From JALZBN01 sp035525375 (GTDB lineage Bacteria; Actinomycetota; Acidimicrobiia; Acidimicrobiales; AC-14), in NCBI GenBank assembly GCA_035525375.1, contig DATLEI010000015.1, forward strand, positions 1 through 27,645: a stretch of DNA of 27,645 bases, in the 5' to 3' direction. Positions 14,580 through 21,522 of this stretch are shown piece by piece. The notes under the pieces were generated by a model. It saw only the letters and a program-made list of their open reading frames with translations, did no database searches and had not been told where the DNA came from. Both the position numbers and the translations under genes were made by a program. Positions within the stretch are counted from its first letter, which is position 1. Each line of letters begins with the position of its first letter.

Positions 14580-14695
14580 GGGGCCGGCACCTCCGGTGCC
14601 GGCCCCGCTGAGCGGGGCGCTGTATCTCTGGAGCGCACGGTGGTTGGTCGTTCGAGTTTTTCGCTGCCCTCCGCTGCGCTTCGGTGCTCGCTCAT
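14576..14695 (-). CDS. Small ORF (39 aa) coupled to folP and holA
   Basis: The ATG at 14695 overlaps the stop of the folP-like gene (ATGA) and the TGA at 14576-14578 overlaps the ATG of holA (ATGA), so the frame fills the gap exactly. The peptide begins MSEHRSAAEGSEKLERPTT, is charged and ends in a Pro/Ala-rich tail (APEVPAP). No domain or membrane segment is recognised. The DNA of its first third resembles GC-rich AGCGAAGCGCAGCGG-type repetitive sequence, so it may be a repeat element fixed in frame. Its translation would melt the hairpin over the holA ribosome-binding site, making it a plausible leader peptide. Protein function unknown. Confidence 0.5.
   Translation of the reverse strand: MSEHRSAAEGSEKLERPTTVRSRDTAPRSAGPAPEVPAP
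14580..14606 (-). promoter_or_regulatory. Perfect 12-bp hairpin holding the holA ribosome-binding site
   Basis: Arms 14580-14591 and 14595-14606 are perfectly complementary around a 3-base loop. In the transcript the GGAGG Shine-Dalgarno of holA occupies the loop and the first bases of the 3' arm, and the hairpin ends right at the ATG. Confidence 0.7.
14603..14617 (-). promoter_or_regulatory. Alternative 6-bp hairpin competing with the holA hairpin
   Basis: CCCCGC (14603-14608) and GCGGGG (14612-14617) pair around a 3-base loop. Four of these bases (14603-14606) also belong to the 12-bp hairpin next to holA, so the two structures exclude each other. Confidence 0.5.
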
Positions 14696-15522
14696 CCCGC
14701 CTCCAAAATGGCGGCCAGCACGTCGCAGACGCGCCGGGTGCCGCGCACGTCGTGCGCTCTCACAATTCGGCAGCCGCCCGCCACGCCGAGTGCAGTTGCC
14801 GATAGCGAAGCTTCGCGGCGATCGGCGATCTCGAGATCGAGGAGCCGTCCGAGGAAGGTCTTGTTCGATGCTGACAACAGCAACGGGTATCCCAACTCCG
14901 CCAACCTTCGGGACTCCCGCAGGAGGGTCAAGGACTGGGTTGCGGTCTTACCCAAGTCGAGCCCGGCGTCGAGCACGACACGGTCGGATGGGATGCCGGC
15001 GGCCTCGGCCCGTTTGGCTCGCTCGACGAGGAAGGACCTCACCTCGGCGACGACGTCGTCGTACTGCGGATCGGGATCCGGGACCCGCGGTTGCAGCCGG
15101 ATGTGGGTCGCGACGACAGTCGCGCCGGCGGCCGCACTGACGGCGAGATACTCCGGGTCTCCGAACCCGCTGATGTCGTTGCCCAAGACCGCGCCAGCGG
15201 CGAACGCGGCGGCCGCGACCGGGGCCTTCCAGGTGTCGACCGACAAGGGCACGTCGAACCGGGCGTGCGCGGTCTCGATTGCCGGAATGACGCGCTCCAA
15301 TTCCTCATCGAGCCCGATACTTGGGCCCGGTCCGGCCTTGACCCCCCCGATGTCGAGGATGTCGGCGCCCTCGTCAACTAGTTGCTCGGCGCGCGCGCAG
15401 AACTTGTCGAACGCATAGTGGTCGCCCTTGTCGAAGAAGGAGTCGGGCGTGCGGTTCAGGATCCCCATCACCAGTGACCTCGTCGTCACCTCGTAGGTGT
15501 GTTCGCCCAGCGACAGTCTCAC
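14692..15522 (-). CDS. Dihydropteroate synthase homologue, FolP2-like
   Basis: 276 aa, GTG start overlapping the comEC stop (GTGA). Pterin-binding TIM barrel related to dihydropteroate synthase, with MGILNRTPDSFFDKG, VDEGADILDIGGVKAGPG, LSVDTWKAPVAAAA, AVLGNDISGFGDPE and VVLDAGLDLGKTATQSLTLL. The loop that reads DIGGESTRPG in true enzymes reads DIGGVKAGPG, as in the actinobacterial FolP2 group; mycobacterial FolP2 is reported not to act as a dihydropteroate synthase. The C-terminus keeps LSASNKTFLGRLL and ATALGVAGGCRIVRAHDVRGTRRVCDVL. The active role is therefore doubtful although the family membership is clear. It sits between comEC and holA in one transcriptional direction. Confidence 0.85.
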   Translation of the reverse strand: MRLSLGEHTYEVTTRSLVMGILNRTPDSFFDKGDHYAFDKFCARAEQLVDEGADILDIGGVKAGPGPSIGLDEELERVIPAIETAHARFDVPLSVDTWKAPVAAAAFAAGAVLGNDISGFGDPEYLAVSAAAGATVVATHIRLQPRVPDPDPQYDDVVAEVRSFLVERAKRAEAAGIPSDRVVLDAGLDLGKTATQSLTLLRESRRLAELGYPLLLSASNKTFLGRLLDLEIADRREASLSATALGVAGGCRIVRAHDVRGTRRVCDVLAAILEAG

Positions 15523-17294
15523 CGGCCTGACCGTACTGTGACGGCGAGGCCGGGGCGGATGGCTCCAACGGTTACGACCAGTTGCCCGGCGCGGTAGCCG
15601 CTACCCATTTCTGGCACCACCGCCCTCTTCAATCGATCAGACTCCGGCGCTAGCAACAGGCGCGCCGGATATCTCGACAGGAGCGGAGTGACGCTCCTTG
15701 CCGCCATGACGCCTGGCCTCGTGACTACGAGGATGTCGAGGTGTCGCACCGACTCCTTGTGCATGGCGTCTAGTAGCCGCTCCGGTGACGGTCGGCCTTC
15801 GACTACGAAAACCGTGGTTCCGCCTTGGCGCCACAGGCGCGCCCCTTCTGCCACCTCCTTTCCCGCCATGTCTGTGGGGTGTAAGGCTGGGACTGCGGCT
15901 GCCATCACGACCGCGCCGGCTGCCACAGCACACCATCGGAGTGTCCTTGCTGAGTGGTGCGATCTCGCCCACCACCAAGTTACGAGCACGACTGCGATCA
16001 CCAGCATGTGTGTGGCGCGTAGCTCGCCAAGCGGGACACGCGCCGAGAAGCGGGCGACCGCGGCGACCCATCCGACCATGAGGTCGGTGGGGACGTGCAG
16101 CAGCGGCGCGACCGGCGCGCCGAGAATGCCGGCCGGAAGCCCCGCCACCAGACCCCAGATGGTCAGGGGCCCTGCGGCAGGAAGCGCGAGCAGGTTGGCC
16201 GGCAGGGAGGCAACCGGCAGGCTCCCGAATACGGGAACCAACACCGGCGCGACTCCTACCTGGGCGCCGAGGGTGACAGAAGCTGCGGACGCGAGGGAGC
16301 GCGGTCCGGGAAGGGCTTCGGCGATCGGCGCCGACAACAGCGCAATCCCGGTGCACGCGCCGACCGAGAGCAGGAAACCAACTGACCCGACGAGGAGGGG
16401 ATCGATCAACAGGACTGCAGTGACGGCAAGCGCGAGAAGCCGGATGCTCGACATCGGTCGACCAATGGTTGCGGCCACCAGCGCTAGTGCCGCCATCGCT
16501 TCGGCTCGCATTACCGATGGCTCCCATCGGGTGAGAACGCCGAACAGGCCGAGGACAACCAGACCGATGACGAGGCGGGAACGAAGGCCTAATCGACTGA
16601 GCACCGGCGCGAAGAGGGCCAGCACGAACGCCACGTTCTCGCCGCTGACGACGAGCAGGTGCGAAAGTCCGGACGCCTTGAAGTCGTCGGCGATCTCGAC
16701 CGGTTCTTCTCTGTCGTCGCCCAGAACGAATCCGGCGTAGAGCGACCGCCGCTCGGGCGGTAGCGACGCGGCGCCGTCGACCAGTGTGCGTCGCAACCCG
16801 TTGGCCAGCCGGGTCGCGGGGTCGCCCGGTGCCCACGCTTCCGCGGCAGTGACAGTCATCCGCGCGCCGATATGTCGACGGGCCAGATAGGCCCGTACCG
16901 CGGAAGGTACCGGCTGGAGCCGACCGGTGAGGGTGACCCGCTCGCCAGCCAGACGGTCGCGAAGCAAGCCGGCGGCACCCCCGCGGGCCCACGCTTCCAC
17001 CCGCTTCCCCTCGATCCGGATCACGACTCGTGTCGCGCCCAAGACCTCCTCCGGGTCGCCGGCGAGCGTGGCGGTACCGGACCACTGCCGCATCTCGGTG
17101 AAATGAAGTCCGTCCCAAGCGCGAGCGGAGAGGGTCGAGGTGGCGAGAGCGACGCCGAGGAAGAGCAGCACTGGCCGCCGCAGAAGCAGGGCGGTGACCC
17201 CCAGGCCGATTGCGAGCGGCAACGGCACGGGGGTCGCGATCCACGCGCCAACTGCCGCCGACAGCGCCAACACCACCGCGGCCAGTTCGGTCAT
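15519..17294 (-). CDS. comEC: ComEC/Rec2 competence DNA channel with degenerate C-terminal domain
   Basis: 591 aa. ComEC forms the inner-membrane channel for single-stranded DNA uptake. N-terminal membrane helices and an OB-like DUF4131 region (GTATLAGDPEEVLGATRVVIRIEGKRVEAW) are followed by the competence domain with GLSHLLVVSGENVAFVLALF, RAEAMAALALVAATIGRP and SVGFLLSVGACTGIALLSAP. The final 120 residues should carry a metallo-beta-lactamase domain; this part is short and has no HxHxDH motif. It reads LDILVVTRPGVMAARSVTPLLSRYPARLLL at the equivalent place (a 30-residue span given here only by its ends: LDILVV to RLLL). The ATG overlaps the comEA stop and the 3' end overlaps the folP-like gene. 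Confidence 0.9.
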   Translation of the reverse strand: MTELAAVVLALSAAVGAWIATPVPLPLAIGLGVTALLLRRPVLLFLGVALATSTLSARAWDGLHFTEMRQWSGTATLAGDPEEVLGATRVVIRIEGKRVEAWARGGAAGLLRDRLAGERVTLTGRLQPVPSAVRAYLARRHIGARMTVTAAEAWAPGDPATRLANGLRRTLVDGAASLPPERRSLYAGFVLGDDREEPVEIADDFKASGLSHLLVVSGENVAFVLALFAPVLSRLGLRSRLVIGLVVLGLFGVLTRWEPSVMRAEAMAALALVAATIGRPMSSIRLLALAVTAVLLIDPLLVGSVGFLLSVGACTGIALLSAPIAEALPGPRSLASAASVTLGAQVGVAPVLVPVFGSLPVASLPANLLALPAAGPLTIWGLVAGLPAGILGAPVAPLLHVPTDLMVGWVAAVARFSARVPLGELRATHMLVIAVVLVTWWWARSHHSARTLRWCAVAAGAVVMAAAVPALHPTDMAGKEVAEGARLWRQGGTTVFVVEGRPSPERLLDAMHKESVRHLDILVVTRPGVMAARSVTPLLSRYPARLLLAPESDRLKRAVVPEMGSGYRAGQLVVTVGAIRPGLAVTVRSGR

Positions 17295-18019
17295 GTCACC
17301 CGCACAAGCGTGCGCAGGGCCTCAAACTTCGCTGGCCCTATTCCGCGTACCTCCAAGAGCTCGTCGACTGACTTGAACCGGCTATGCGAGGACCGATACG
17401 AGATGATCGCCTGCGCCGTCGCCGGGCCGACACCGGGCAGGGCGTCGAGTTGTTCAGCGGTCGCTGTGTTGAGATCGACCGGATTGTCCTTGGAGCCCGG
17501 CGCGGATCCGCTGCCACCTGGGCCGGCGCCAACGACGGCCGGAACCGGCTGGCCTACCCGCGGAACGAAGACACGATCGGCGTCGGCGACTCTGGCGGCC
17601 AGGTTCACCTGATCGAGGTCGGCGTCGGCGACGGTGCCGCCGGCGGCAGCGACGACATCGGCGACTCTTGACTTCGAGGGCACGACGTAGACACCGGGGC
17701 GCGCGACAGCGCCGGCGGCGGCGACAGTGATGGTGGCCGCGGCACCGTCTTGGGGCGCGCCCGGGGCGACCCCCGCACCGCCGCCCGCAAGTTCACCGGC
17801 CGCCTCCGCGCCGGCGCGCGGCAACTCGATCGGAACGGGCGCGGGCGGGCGCCGAAACAGCAACCACCCACCAACGACGAGGATGATCGCAAGGCCGGCA
17901 ACAACTAGGCCGACGAGGAGCGCGACCCGAGGGGTGAACTTCTCGGGCAGGGCGGCGCGCAGCCTGGCCAGGCCGTCACGCCACGACGGCTGGGCCTGCG
18001 CTGGCAGGGAATCCGACAC
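17291..18019 (-). CDS. comEA: ComEA-like DNA-binding competence protein
   Basis: 242 aa with GTG 18019, chosen because GGGAGAG lies five bases upstream; a longer frame to 18061 has an atypical N-terminus. A cytoplasmic N-terminus is followed by one membrane helix (about residues 33-55, VALLVGLVVAGLAIILVVGGWLL given by its ends VALL to GWLL), a Pro/Gly/Ala-rich linker and an SLBB domain (AVARPGVYVVPSKSRVADVV). The C-terminal helix-hairpin-helix pair reads VDLNTATAEQLDALPGVGP and FKSVDELLEVRGIGPAKFEAL. ComEA binds incoming double-stranded DNA outside the membrane and hands it to ComEC, encoded by the next, overlapping gene. Confidence 0.92.
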   Translation of the reverse strand: MSDSLPAQAQPSWRDGLARLRAALPEKFTPRVALLVGLVVAGLAIILVVGGWLLFRRPPAPVPIELPRAGAEAAGELAGGGAGVAPGAPQDGAAATITVAAAGAVARPGVYVVPSKSRVADVVAAAGGTVADADLDQVNLAARVADADRVFVPRVGQPVPAVVGAGPGGSGSAPGSKDNPVDLNTATAEQLDALPGVGPATAQAIISYRSSHSRFKSVDELLEVRGIGPAKFEALRTLVRVT

Positions 18020-18118
18020 GGATGCTCTCCCATGATCCGGGAGCCGGGCGCGAGGAAGCACACCGGGGAAGCAGCGCGGGGAAGCGGGGCCGGCGAGGAG
18101 TCGCCGGGGGGAGGAGCC

Positions 18119-18457
18119 TCAGCTTATGGCGGGAGGAGCCCCATCGCCAGAGGCCGATTCGGCATCGATGGCGGCCCGTTCGGCTTCCACCTCGAAAGGG
18201 ATCCGACGGTAGGCCGCGCCGTGTCCATGACCGGCAAGCCGCAGCGCGAGGTACGCGCCGACGTACCGGCGCAGGAAGCCGATCGGGCCGTACTGGTGCC
18301 ATTGGCGCACGTGCTCGAGCTCGTGGCGCAACAAGTGGTTGTCGCCGGCGACGTCACGGCGTACGGAGATCAGCGACCAGATGGTGATCCCGCTGTAACC
18401 GGGTGGTACCGGCCCGCCGACCCACAGCCAGTACCCGTCGCGCCGCTCCAGGGCCAA
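18119..18457 (-). CDS. Small HExxH metalloprotease-like protein
   Basis: 112 aa if TTG 18457 is the start. That codon lies four bases after the stop of the thioredoxin gene; the frame continues upstream to 18655 but only as an out-of-frame overlap of that gene with unconvincing sequence. The core reads NHLLRHELEHVRQWHQYG, with a zinc-binding HExxH (HELEH), and RRIPFEVEAERAA about 35 residues later, which could supply the third ligand glutamate. Similar small proteins of unknown function occur in actinobacteria. There is no signal peptide or membrane helix. Start and function are uncertain; a peptidase fold is likely, activity unproven. Confidence 0.65.
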   Translation of the reverse strand: MALERRDGYWLWVGGPVPPGYSGITIWSLISVRRDVAGDNHLLRHELEHVRQWHQYGPIGFLRRYVGAYLALRLAGHGHGAAYRRIPFEVEAERAAIDAESASGDGAPPAIS

Positions 18458-18461
18458 CCGA

Positions 18462-19163
18462 TCAGTACAGGCGCGCCGTGAGCGCCTTGCGATAGGTCGG
18501 GGTGCGCGGGTCTTCTGGCCCGAGCACCTCGAGGAGGTCGATGAACTCCTGGCGGGCAGCGGCGTCGCCTCGGACCTTGTCGAGAAGCGCATCCAGCCGG
18601 GCCTCGACTTCGCCATCGGTTGCGGCGGCGTCGCCCACTCGGACCAACGCCGCAACCCGCCTCACCTCCGCCGTCTCCGGCACCCGGGAGAGAAGCTCGA
18701 GGGCTCGCTCGTTGTCGCCCCGTTCGGCGAGCAACTCAGCCAGCGCGACCACGGCCATGCCGTGGTCGGGCTCCAACTCCAGTGCCTTCTCCAGCGACAC
18801 CTCGTCGCCGAGGTCGACGAGCCGGTCGGCCTCCGACGCCCCTGGAGCGAGGCGGGCGATGAACTCCTCCACGGACTTTTCGGGCAGGGCGCCGACGAAC
18901 GAGTCGACGACCTGGCGATCGCGAAGCGCGAACACGGCCGGGATCGACTGCACCTGAAAGGTTGCGCTCACCCGCGGGTTGCTGTCGACGTCGACCTTGA
19001 CCAACTCGACCTTCCCATCGGTCGCCACGACCACCCGCTCGAGGATCGGCCCGAGCGTTCGACACGGGCCACACCATTCGGCCCACAGGTCGACCACGAC
19101 GGGCACCTGCGCCGACCGGTCGAGGACATCGCGTTCGAAGGTGGCATCCGTTACGTCGATCAT
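18462..19163 (-). CDS. Thioredoxin-TPR protein (CnoX/YbbN-like)
   Basis: 233 aa. An N-terminal thioredoxin domain (about 1-105) holds VDLWAEWCGPCRTLGPIL with an intact WCGPC redox motif and the cis-proline motif QSIPAVFAL. A C-terminal helical TPR-like region follows (LEKALELEPDHGMAVVALAELLAERGDNERALELL given by its ends LEKALE and ALELL). This architecture matches CnoX/YbbN co-chaperones that protect proteins during oxidative stress. ATG 19163 is chosen; TTG 19175 is possible because GGGGAGG lies two bases before it and 14 before the ATG, an awkward spacing for both. The gene diverges from the PAC2 gene across 62 bases. Confidence 0.88.
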   Translation of the reverse strand: MIDVTDATFERDVLDRSAQVPVVVDLWAEWCGPCRTLGPILERVVVATDGKVELVKVDVDSNPRVSATFQVQSIPAVFALRDRQVVDSFVGALPEKSVEEFIARLAPGASEADRLVDLGDEVSLEKALELEPDHGMAVVALAELLAERGDNERALELLSRVPETAEVRRVAALVRVGDAAATDGEVEARLDALLDKVRGDAAARQEFIDLLEVLGPEDPRTPTYRKALTARLY

Positions 19164-19212
19164 CGCAGTCGTCAACGCCTCCCCTGCGGACTCGATTCCG
19201 TCGGGGCGACGG

Positions 19213-19225
19213 TAGCGTGGGGCCG
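19213..19225 (+). promoter_or_regulatory. Probable leaderless promoter of the PAC2 gene
   Basis: TAGCGT (19213-19218) is a TANNNT -10-like hexamer ending seven bases before ATG 19226. No Shine-Dalgarno is present. This favours ATG 19226 over the GTG at 19217, which would overlap the -10 box. Confidence 0.45.
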
Positions 19226-20119
19226 ATGGACGATTTTCAACGCCGCCCTGAGGACCTCTACGTCCTCCATGATCATCCCCCCCTCGACAAGCCGGTTCTC
19301 GTCATGGCGCCGGAGGGATGGATCGACGCGGGAATGGGCGGAGCCGCCGCGCTCGGCACCCTTCTGTCAGCAGCGGAAACCGAGGTGGTCGCCTCGTTCG
19401 ACATCGATGAGCTGCTCGACCACCGGGCTCGCCGTCCGGTCGCGCACATCGTCGATGGGGTGTACGAGACGCTGTCATGGCCGGAGATCGAGCTGCGCGC
19501 CGGGCACGACGCCGAAGGAAACGCAGTCCTTATCCTCGTCGGCCCTGAGCCCGATCACCGCTGGAAGGGGTTTGCTGAGGCGGTCAGTCAGCTGGCTCTG
19601 CACTTCGATGTGCGCTTACTGGTCGGCATGGGCGCGTTTCCGGCACCAGTTCCGCACACCCGCACCGCCAAGCTGGCGGCGACCGCCACGTCGTCCGAAC
19701 TGGCAAAGGAGGTGGGGGTTGTCAGTGGCTCCCTCGACGTCCCGGCCGGCGTTCTTGTCGCCATCGAGCGTCGCTTCGCCGAACTCGAAATACCCGCGGT
19801 GGGCTTGTGGGCCCGCGTCCCACACTACGCCGCGCCGTGGCCCTATCCCGAGGCCAGCCTCCTGTTGCTCGAAGGATTGACCCAGGTTTCGGGGCTCGCC
19901 ATCGATATATCCGCTTTGCGCGACGCGGCCGAATCGACCCGCCAGCGCCTCGACGACCTCATCGCGAACAGCGCTGAGCACACCGCCATGGTGCAGCAGC
20001 TCGAGGCGCGTGCCGATGCTGAGGCCAATGATCTGGCGCCCAACGGTTGGGGTGATCTCCCGTCCGGCGATGACCTGGCCGCTGAGGTCGAACGCTTCCT
20101 TCGCGACGAAACCTCGTAG
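19226..20119 (+). CDS. PAC2-family (proteasome assembly chaperone-like) protein
   Basis: 297 aa. The PAC2 fold is recognised from LDKPVLVMAPEGWIDAGMGGAAAL, FDIDELLDHRARRP, VDGVYETLSWP, AVLILVGPEPDHRWKGFAEAV, LLVGMGAFPAPVPHTR, VGLWARVPHY and PEASLLLLEGL (each segment visible in order). The C-terminal third is helical and charged. Bacterial PAC2 proteins are common in actinobacteria; their exact role is not settled, and a link to the proteasome is by homology only. ATG 19226 is chosen over GTG 19217 because of the -10-like TAGCGT. A long hairpin lies 56 bases after the stop, inside the sodC leader. Confidence 0.85.
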   Translation: MDDFQRRPEDLYVLHDHPPLDKPVLVMAPEGWIDAGMGGAAALGTLLSAAETEVVASFDIDELLDHRARRPVAHIVDGVYETLSWPEIELRAGHDAEGNAVLILVGPEPDHRWKGFAEAVSQLALHFDVRLLVGMGAFPAPVPHTRTAKLAATATSSELAKEVGVVSGSLDVPAGVLVAIERRFAELEIPAVGLWARVPHYAAPWPYPEASLLLLEGLTQVSGLAIDISALRDAAESTRQRLDDLIANSAEHTAMVQQLEARADAEANDLAPNGWGDLPSGDDLAAEVERFLRDETS

Positions 20120-20144
20120 CGGCCCGAGGAAGTTTCCCGGCAGC

Positions 20145-20173
20145 TGTCACCCGCGCGCCGGGGACGGCACGTC
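20145..20173 (+). promoter_or_regulatory. ECF-sigma-like promoter of sodC
   Basis: TGTCACC (20145-20151) and CGTC (20170-20173) are 18 bases apart. The same pair, within longer shared sequence TGTCACCCGCGC and CGTCTGT, occurs before the gene at 23344. TGTCAC/CGTC elements are known for some ECF sigma groups such as ECF41, and an ECF sigma gene lies 0.6 kb downstream. Confidence 0.5.
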
Positions 20174-20175
20174 TG

Positions 20176-20225
20176 TTGCTTGTAGGGCCCCAGAGCGGGG
20201 ACTGGGTCTGCGGGCCTACAAGCAA
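20176..20225 (+). promoter_or_regulatory. Long 5' leader hairpin of sodC, touching the ribosome-binding site
   Basis: TTGCTTGTAG (20176-20185) pairs with CTACAAGCAA (20216-20225). Inside it GCCC pairs with GGGC and CAGA with TCTG, leaving one unpaired base on each side and a 12-base loop. The last two bases of the 3' arm are the first two of the AAGGAG Shine-Dalgarno (20224-20229). If the promoter at 20145 is used, the hairpin lies at the very 5' end of the mRNA. Confidence 0.7.
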
Positions 20226-20234
20226 GGAGACACC

Positions 20235-20822
20235 TTGAGACGATTGGCGAAGTACGGACTGGTGGCATTGGTTCCAATCGCGACTGCCGTGGCCGCGCTC
20301 ACAATCGTGGGCGCGGAGGGCGGTACGGCGGCAACGGCCGTGCTGAGAGACGGAACTGGAAAGAATTCGGGGGTTGTACGACTGGCGAGCGTGAAGGACG
20401 GGGCGCAAGTGGTCGCCCAGGTGACGTTGCCGGCGTCGGCCGCGGGCTTCCACGGGTTCCACATTCATGCCAAGGGTGTCTGTGACCCGGCATCGGTCGA
20501 CCCCGCGTCGGGGCAGGTTGTGCCCTTCTTCTCCGCCGGCGGCCATCTGGGTGGCGGTGCCGGTGGCCAGAGCCATGCTGGCCACGACGGTGACATGCCG
20601 TCGCTGCTGGTGAACAAGGACGGCACCGCAACGGCCACCTTCCGCACTGACCGCGCCACGTTGGCGAAGATCTTGGACGCCGACGGCTCGGCCGTGGTGG
20701 TGCACGCCGGCCCCGACAACTTCGCCAATATTCCAACCCGCTACAGCGCCGGTGGCCCTGACGCGGCGACCCTGAACACAGGTGACTCAGGTGCCCGCAC
20801 GCTGTGCGGAGTGCTCAAGTAG
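20235..20822 (+). CDS. sodC: Secreted Cu/Zn superoxide dismutase
   Basis: 195 aa. Converts superoxide to hydrogen peroxide and oxygen outside the membrane. TTG 20235 is fixed by AAGGAG five bases upstream; the open frame further up has no such signal. Residues 1-30 form a signal peptide-like segment (basic start, hydrophobic core GLVALVPIATAVAALTIVG). Metal-site motifs: GFHGFHIHAKGVC (71-83, Cu histidines), GGHLGGGAGGQSHAGHDGD (102-120, Zn site), VVVHAGPDN (154-162), and C-terminal LNTGDSGARTLCGVL with a Cys that can pair with C83. It is preceded by an ECF-like promoter and a long hairpin and followed after 25 bases by an ECF sigma factor gene. Confidence 0.93.
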   Translation: MRRLAKYGLVALVPIATAVAALTIVGAEGGTAATAVLRDGTGKNSGVVRLASVKDGAQVVAQVTLPASAAGFHGFHIHAKGVCDPASVDPASGQVVPFFSAGGHLGGGAGGQSHAGHDGDMPSLLVNKDGTATATFRTDRATLAKILDADGSAVVVHAGPDNFANIPTRYSAGGPDAATLNTGDSGARTLCGVLK

Positions 20823-20833
20823 CACGCCCGGCG

Positions 20834-20847
20834 TAAGCTCGCCGACC
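20834..20847 (+). promoter_or_regulatory. Probable leaderless promoter of the ECF sigma gene
   Basis: TAAGCT (20834-20839) fits TANNNT and ends eight bases before GTG 20848. No Shine-Dalgarno is seen. It supports the long form of the sigma factor with its N-terminal extension. Confidence 0.4.
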
Positions 20848-21522
20848 GTGACGGCACAGGTCCCCGATCTGGGGGCCGCATTGCCCTCGGCGGTCGGCGA
20901 GCGAATCGCGGACGCGTTGCGTGCTGCGTGTCACCAGCGCATCGTGAGCATCGTGGGCCCGGGCCCGCTGGCCTTGATGACCCGCGCCGTCAGTCTGCCG
21001 AGCGGGTCGGTTGTCGTGGACGCGCCGGCGATACCGGTGATCGACGTCGACCGGTTGGTTGTCGAGCTCTTCGAACGGGAGGGCCGGTCATTGGTGCGCA
21101 TGGCTCGGCTCTTCGTCGACGACCGCAACGCGGCCGAAGACCTCGTCCAGGAGGCGTTCATCCGGCTTGCGCGCTCGGCGGACAAGATCAAGGACCAGAG
21201 CAAGGCGGCGGCCTACCTCCGATCGATCGTGCTCAACCTGGCGCGCGATGAAAATCGGCGGGGCCTCGTTTCCCTGCGCCACCACCTGCCGTTCGATCCG
21301 GTACGGGCATCCTTCGAGGACGAGCTCGTCCTGCGCGACGACCAGCGCGTCGTCATCGATGCCCTACGCGACCTTCCCCATCGCCAGCGTGACTGCCTGG
21401 TGCTGCGCTACTACCAGGAACTCGGTATCGATGACATTGCCGAGACGCTCGGAATCTCCCGCAACTCAGTGAAGACTCACCTCAAGCGCGGCCTCGTGGC
21501 GATGGAAAAGGGAGTGACGTGA
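20848..21522 (+). CDS. ECF-type sigma-70 factor with N-terminal extension
   Basis: 224 aa. Region 2 lies at about 67-138, with LFEREGRSLVRMARLFVDDRNAAEDLVQEAFIRL (given here by its ends LFEREG and AFIRL) and AAYLRSIVLNLARDENRR. Region 4 lies at about 165-218, with LRDLPHRQRDCLVLRYYQE, IDDIAETLGISRNSVKTHL and KRGL. There is no sigma region 3, so it is an ECF factor. The first 66 residues are not part of the usual domain and have no recognised motif. GTG 20848 is supported by the -10-like TAAGCT; a shorter start at ATG 20977 is possible. The stop overlaps the next gene (GTGA), which encodes a membrane protein that may act as its anti-sigma factor. It may drive the shared promoters at 20145 and 23282. 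Confidence 0.85.
   Translation: MTAQVPDLGAALPSAVGERIADALRAACHQRIVSIVGPGPLALMTRAVSLPSGSVVVDAPAIPVIDVDRLVVELFEREGRSLVRMARLFVDDRNAAEDLVQEAFIRLARSADKIKDQSKAAAYLRSIVLNLARDENRRGLVSLRHHLPFDPVRASFEDELVLRDDQRVVIDALRDLPHRQRDCLVLRYYQELGIDDIAETLGISRNSVKTHLKRGLVAMEKGVT

Noticed and set aside
17294..17305. A third TGTCACCCGC match, like the ECF-type promoters
   Set aside because: It is inside the comEA/comEC overlap, has no CGTC at the right distance that I can see and faces no plus-strand gene.
18091..18106. 6-bp hairpin between comEA and the small HExxH gene
   Set aside because: Short, in very GC-rich sequence, with no T-tract; such stems are expected by chance here.
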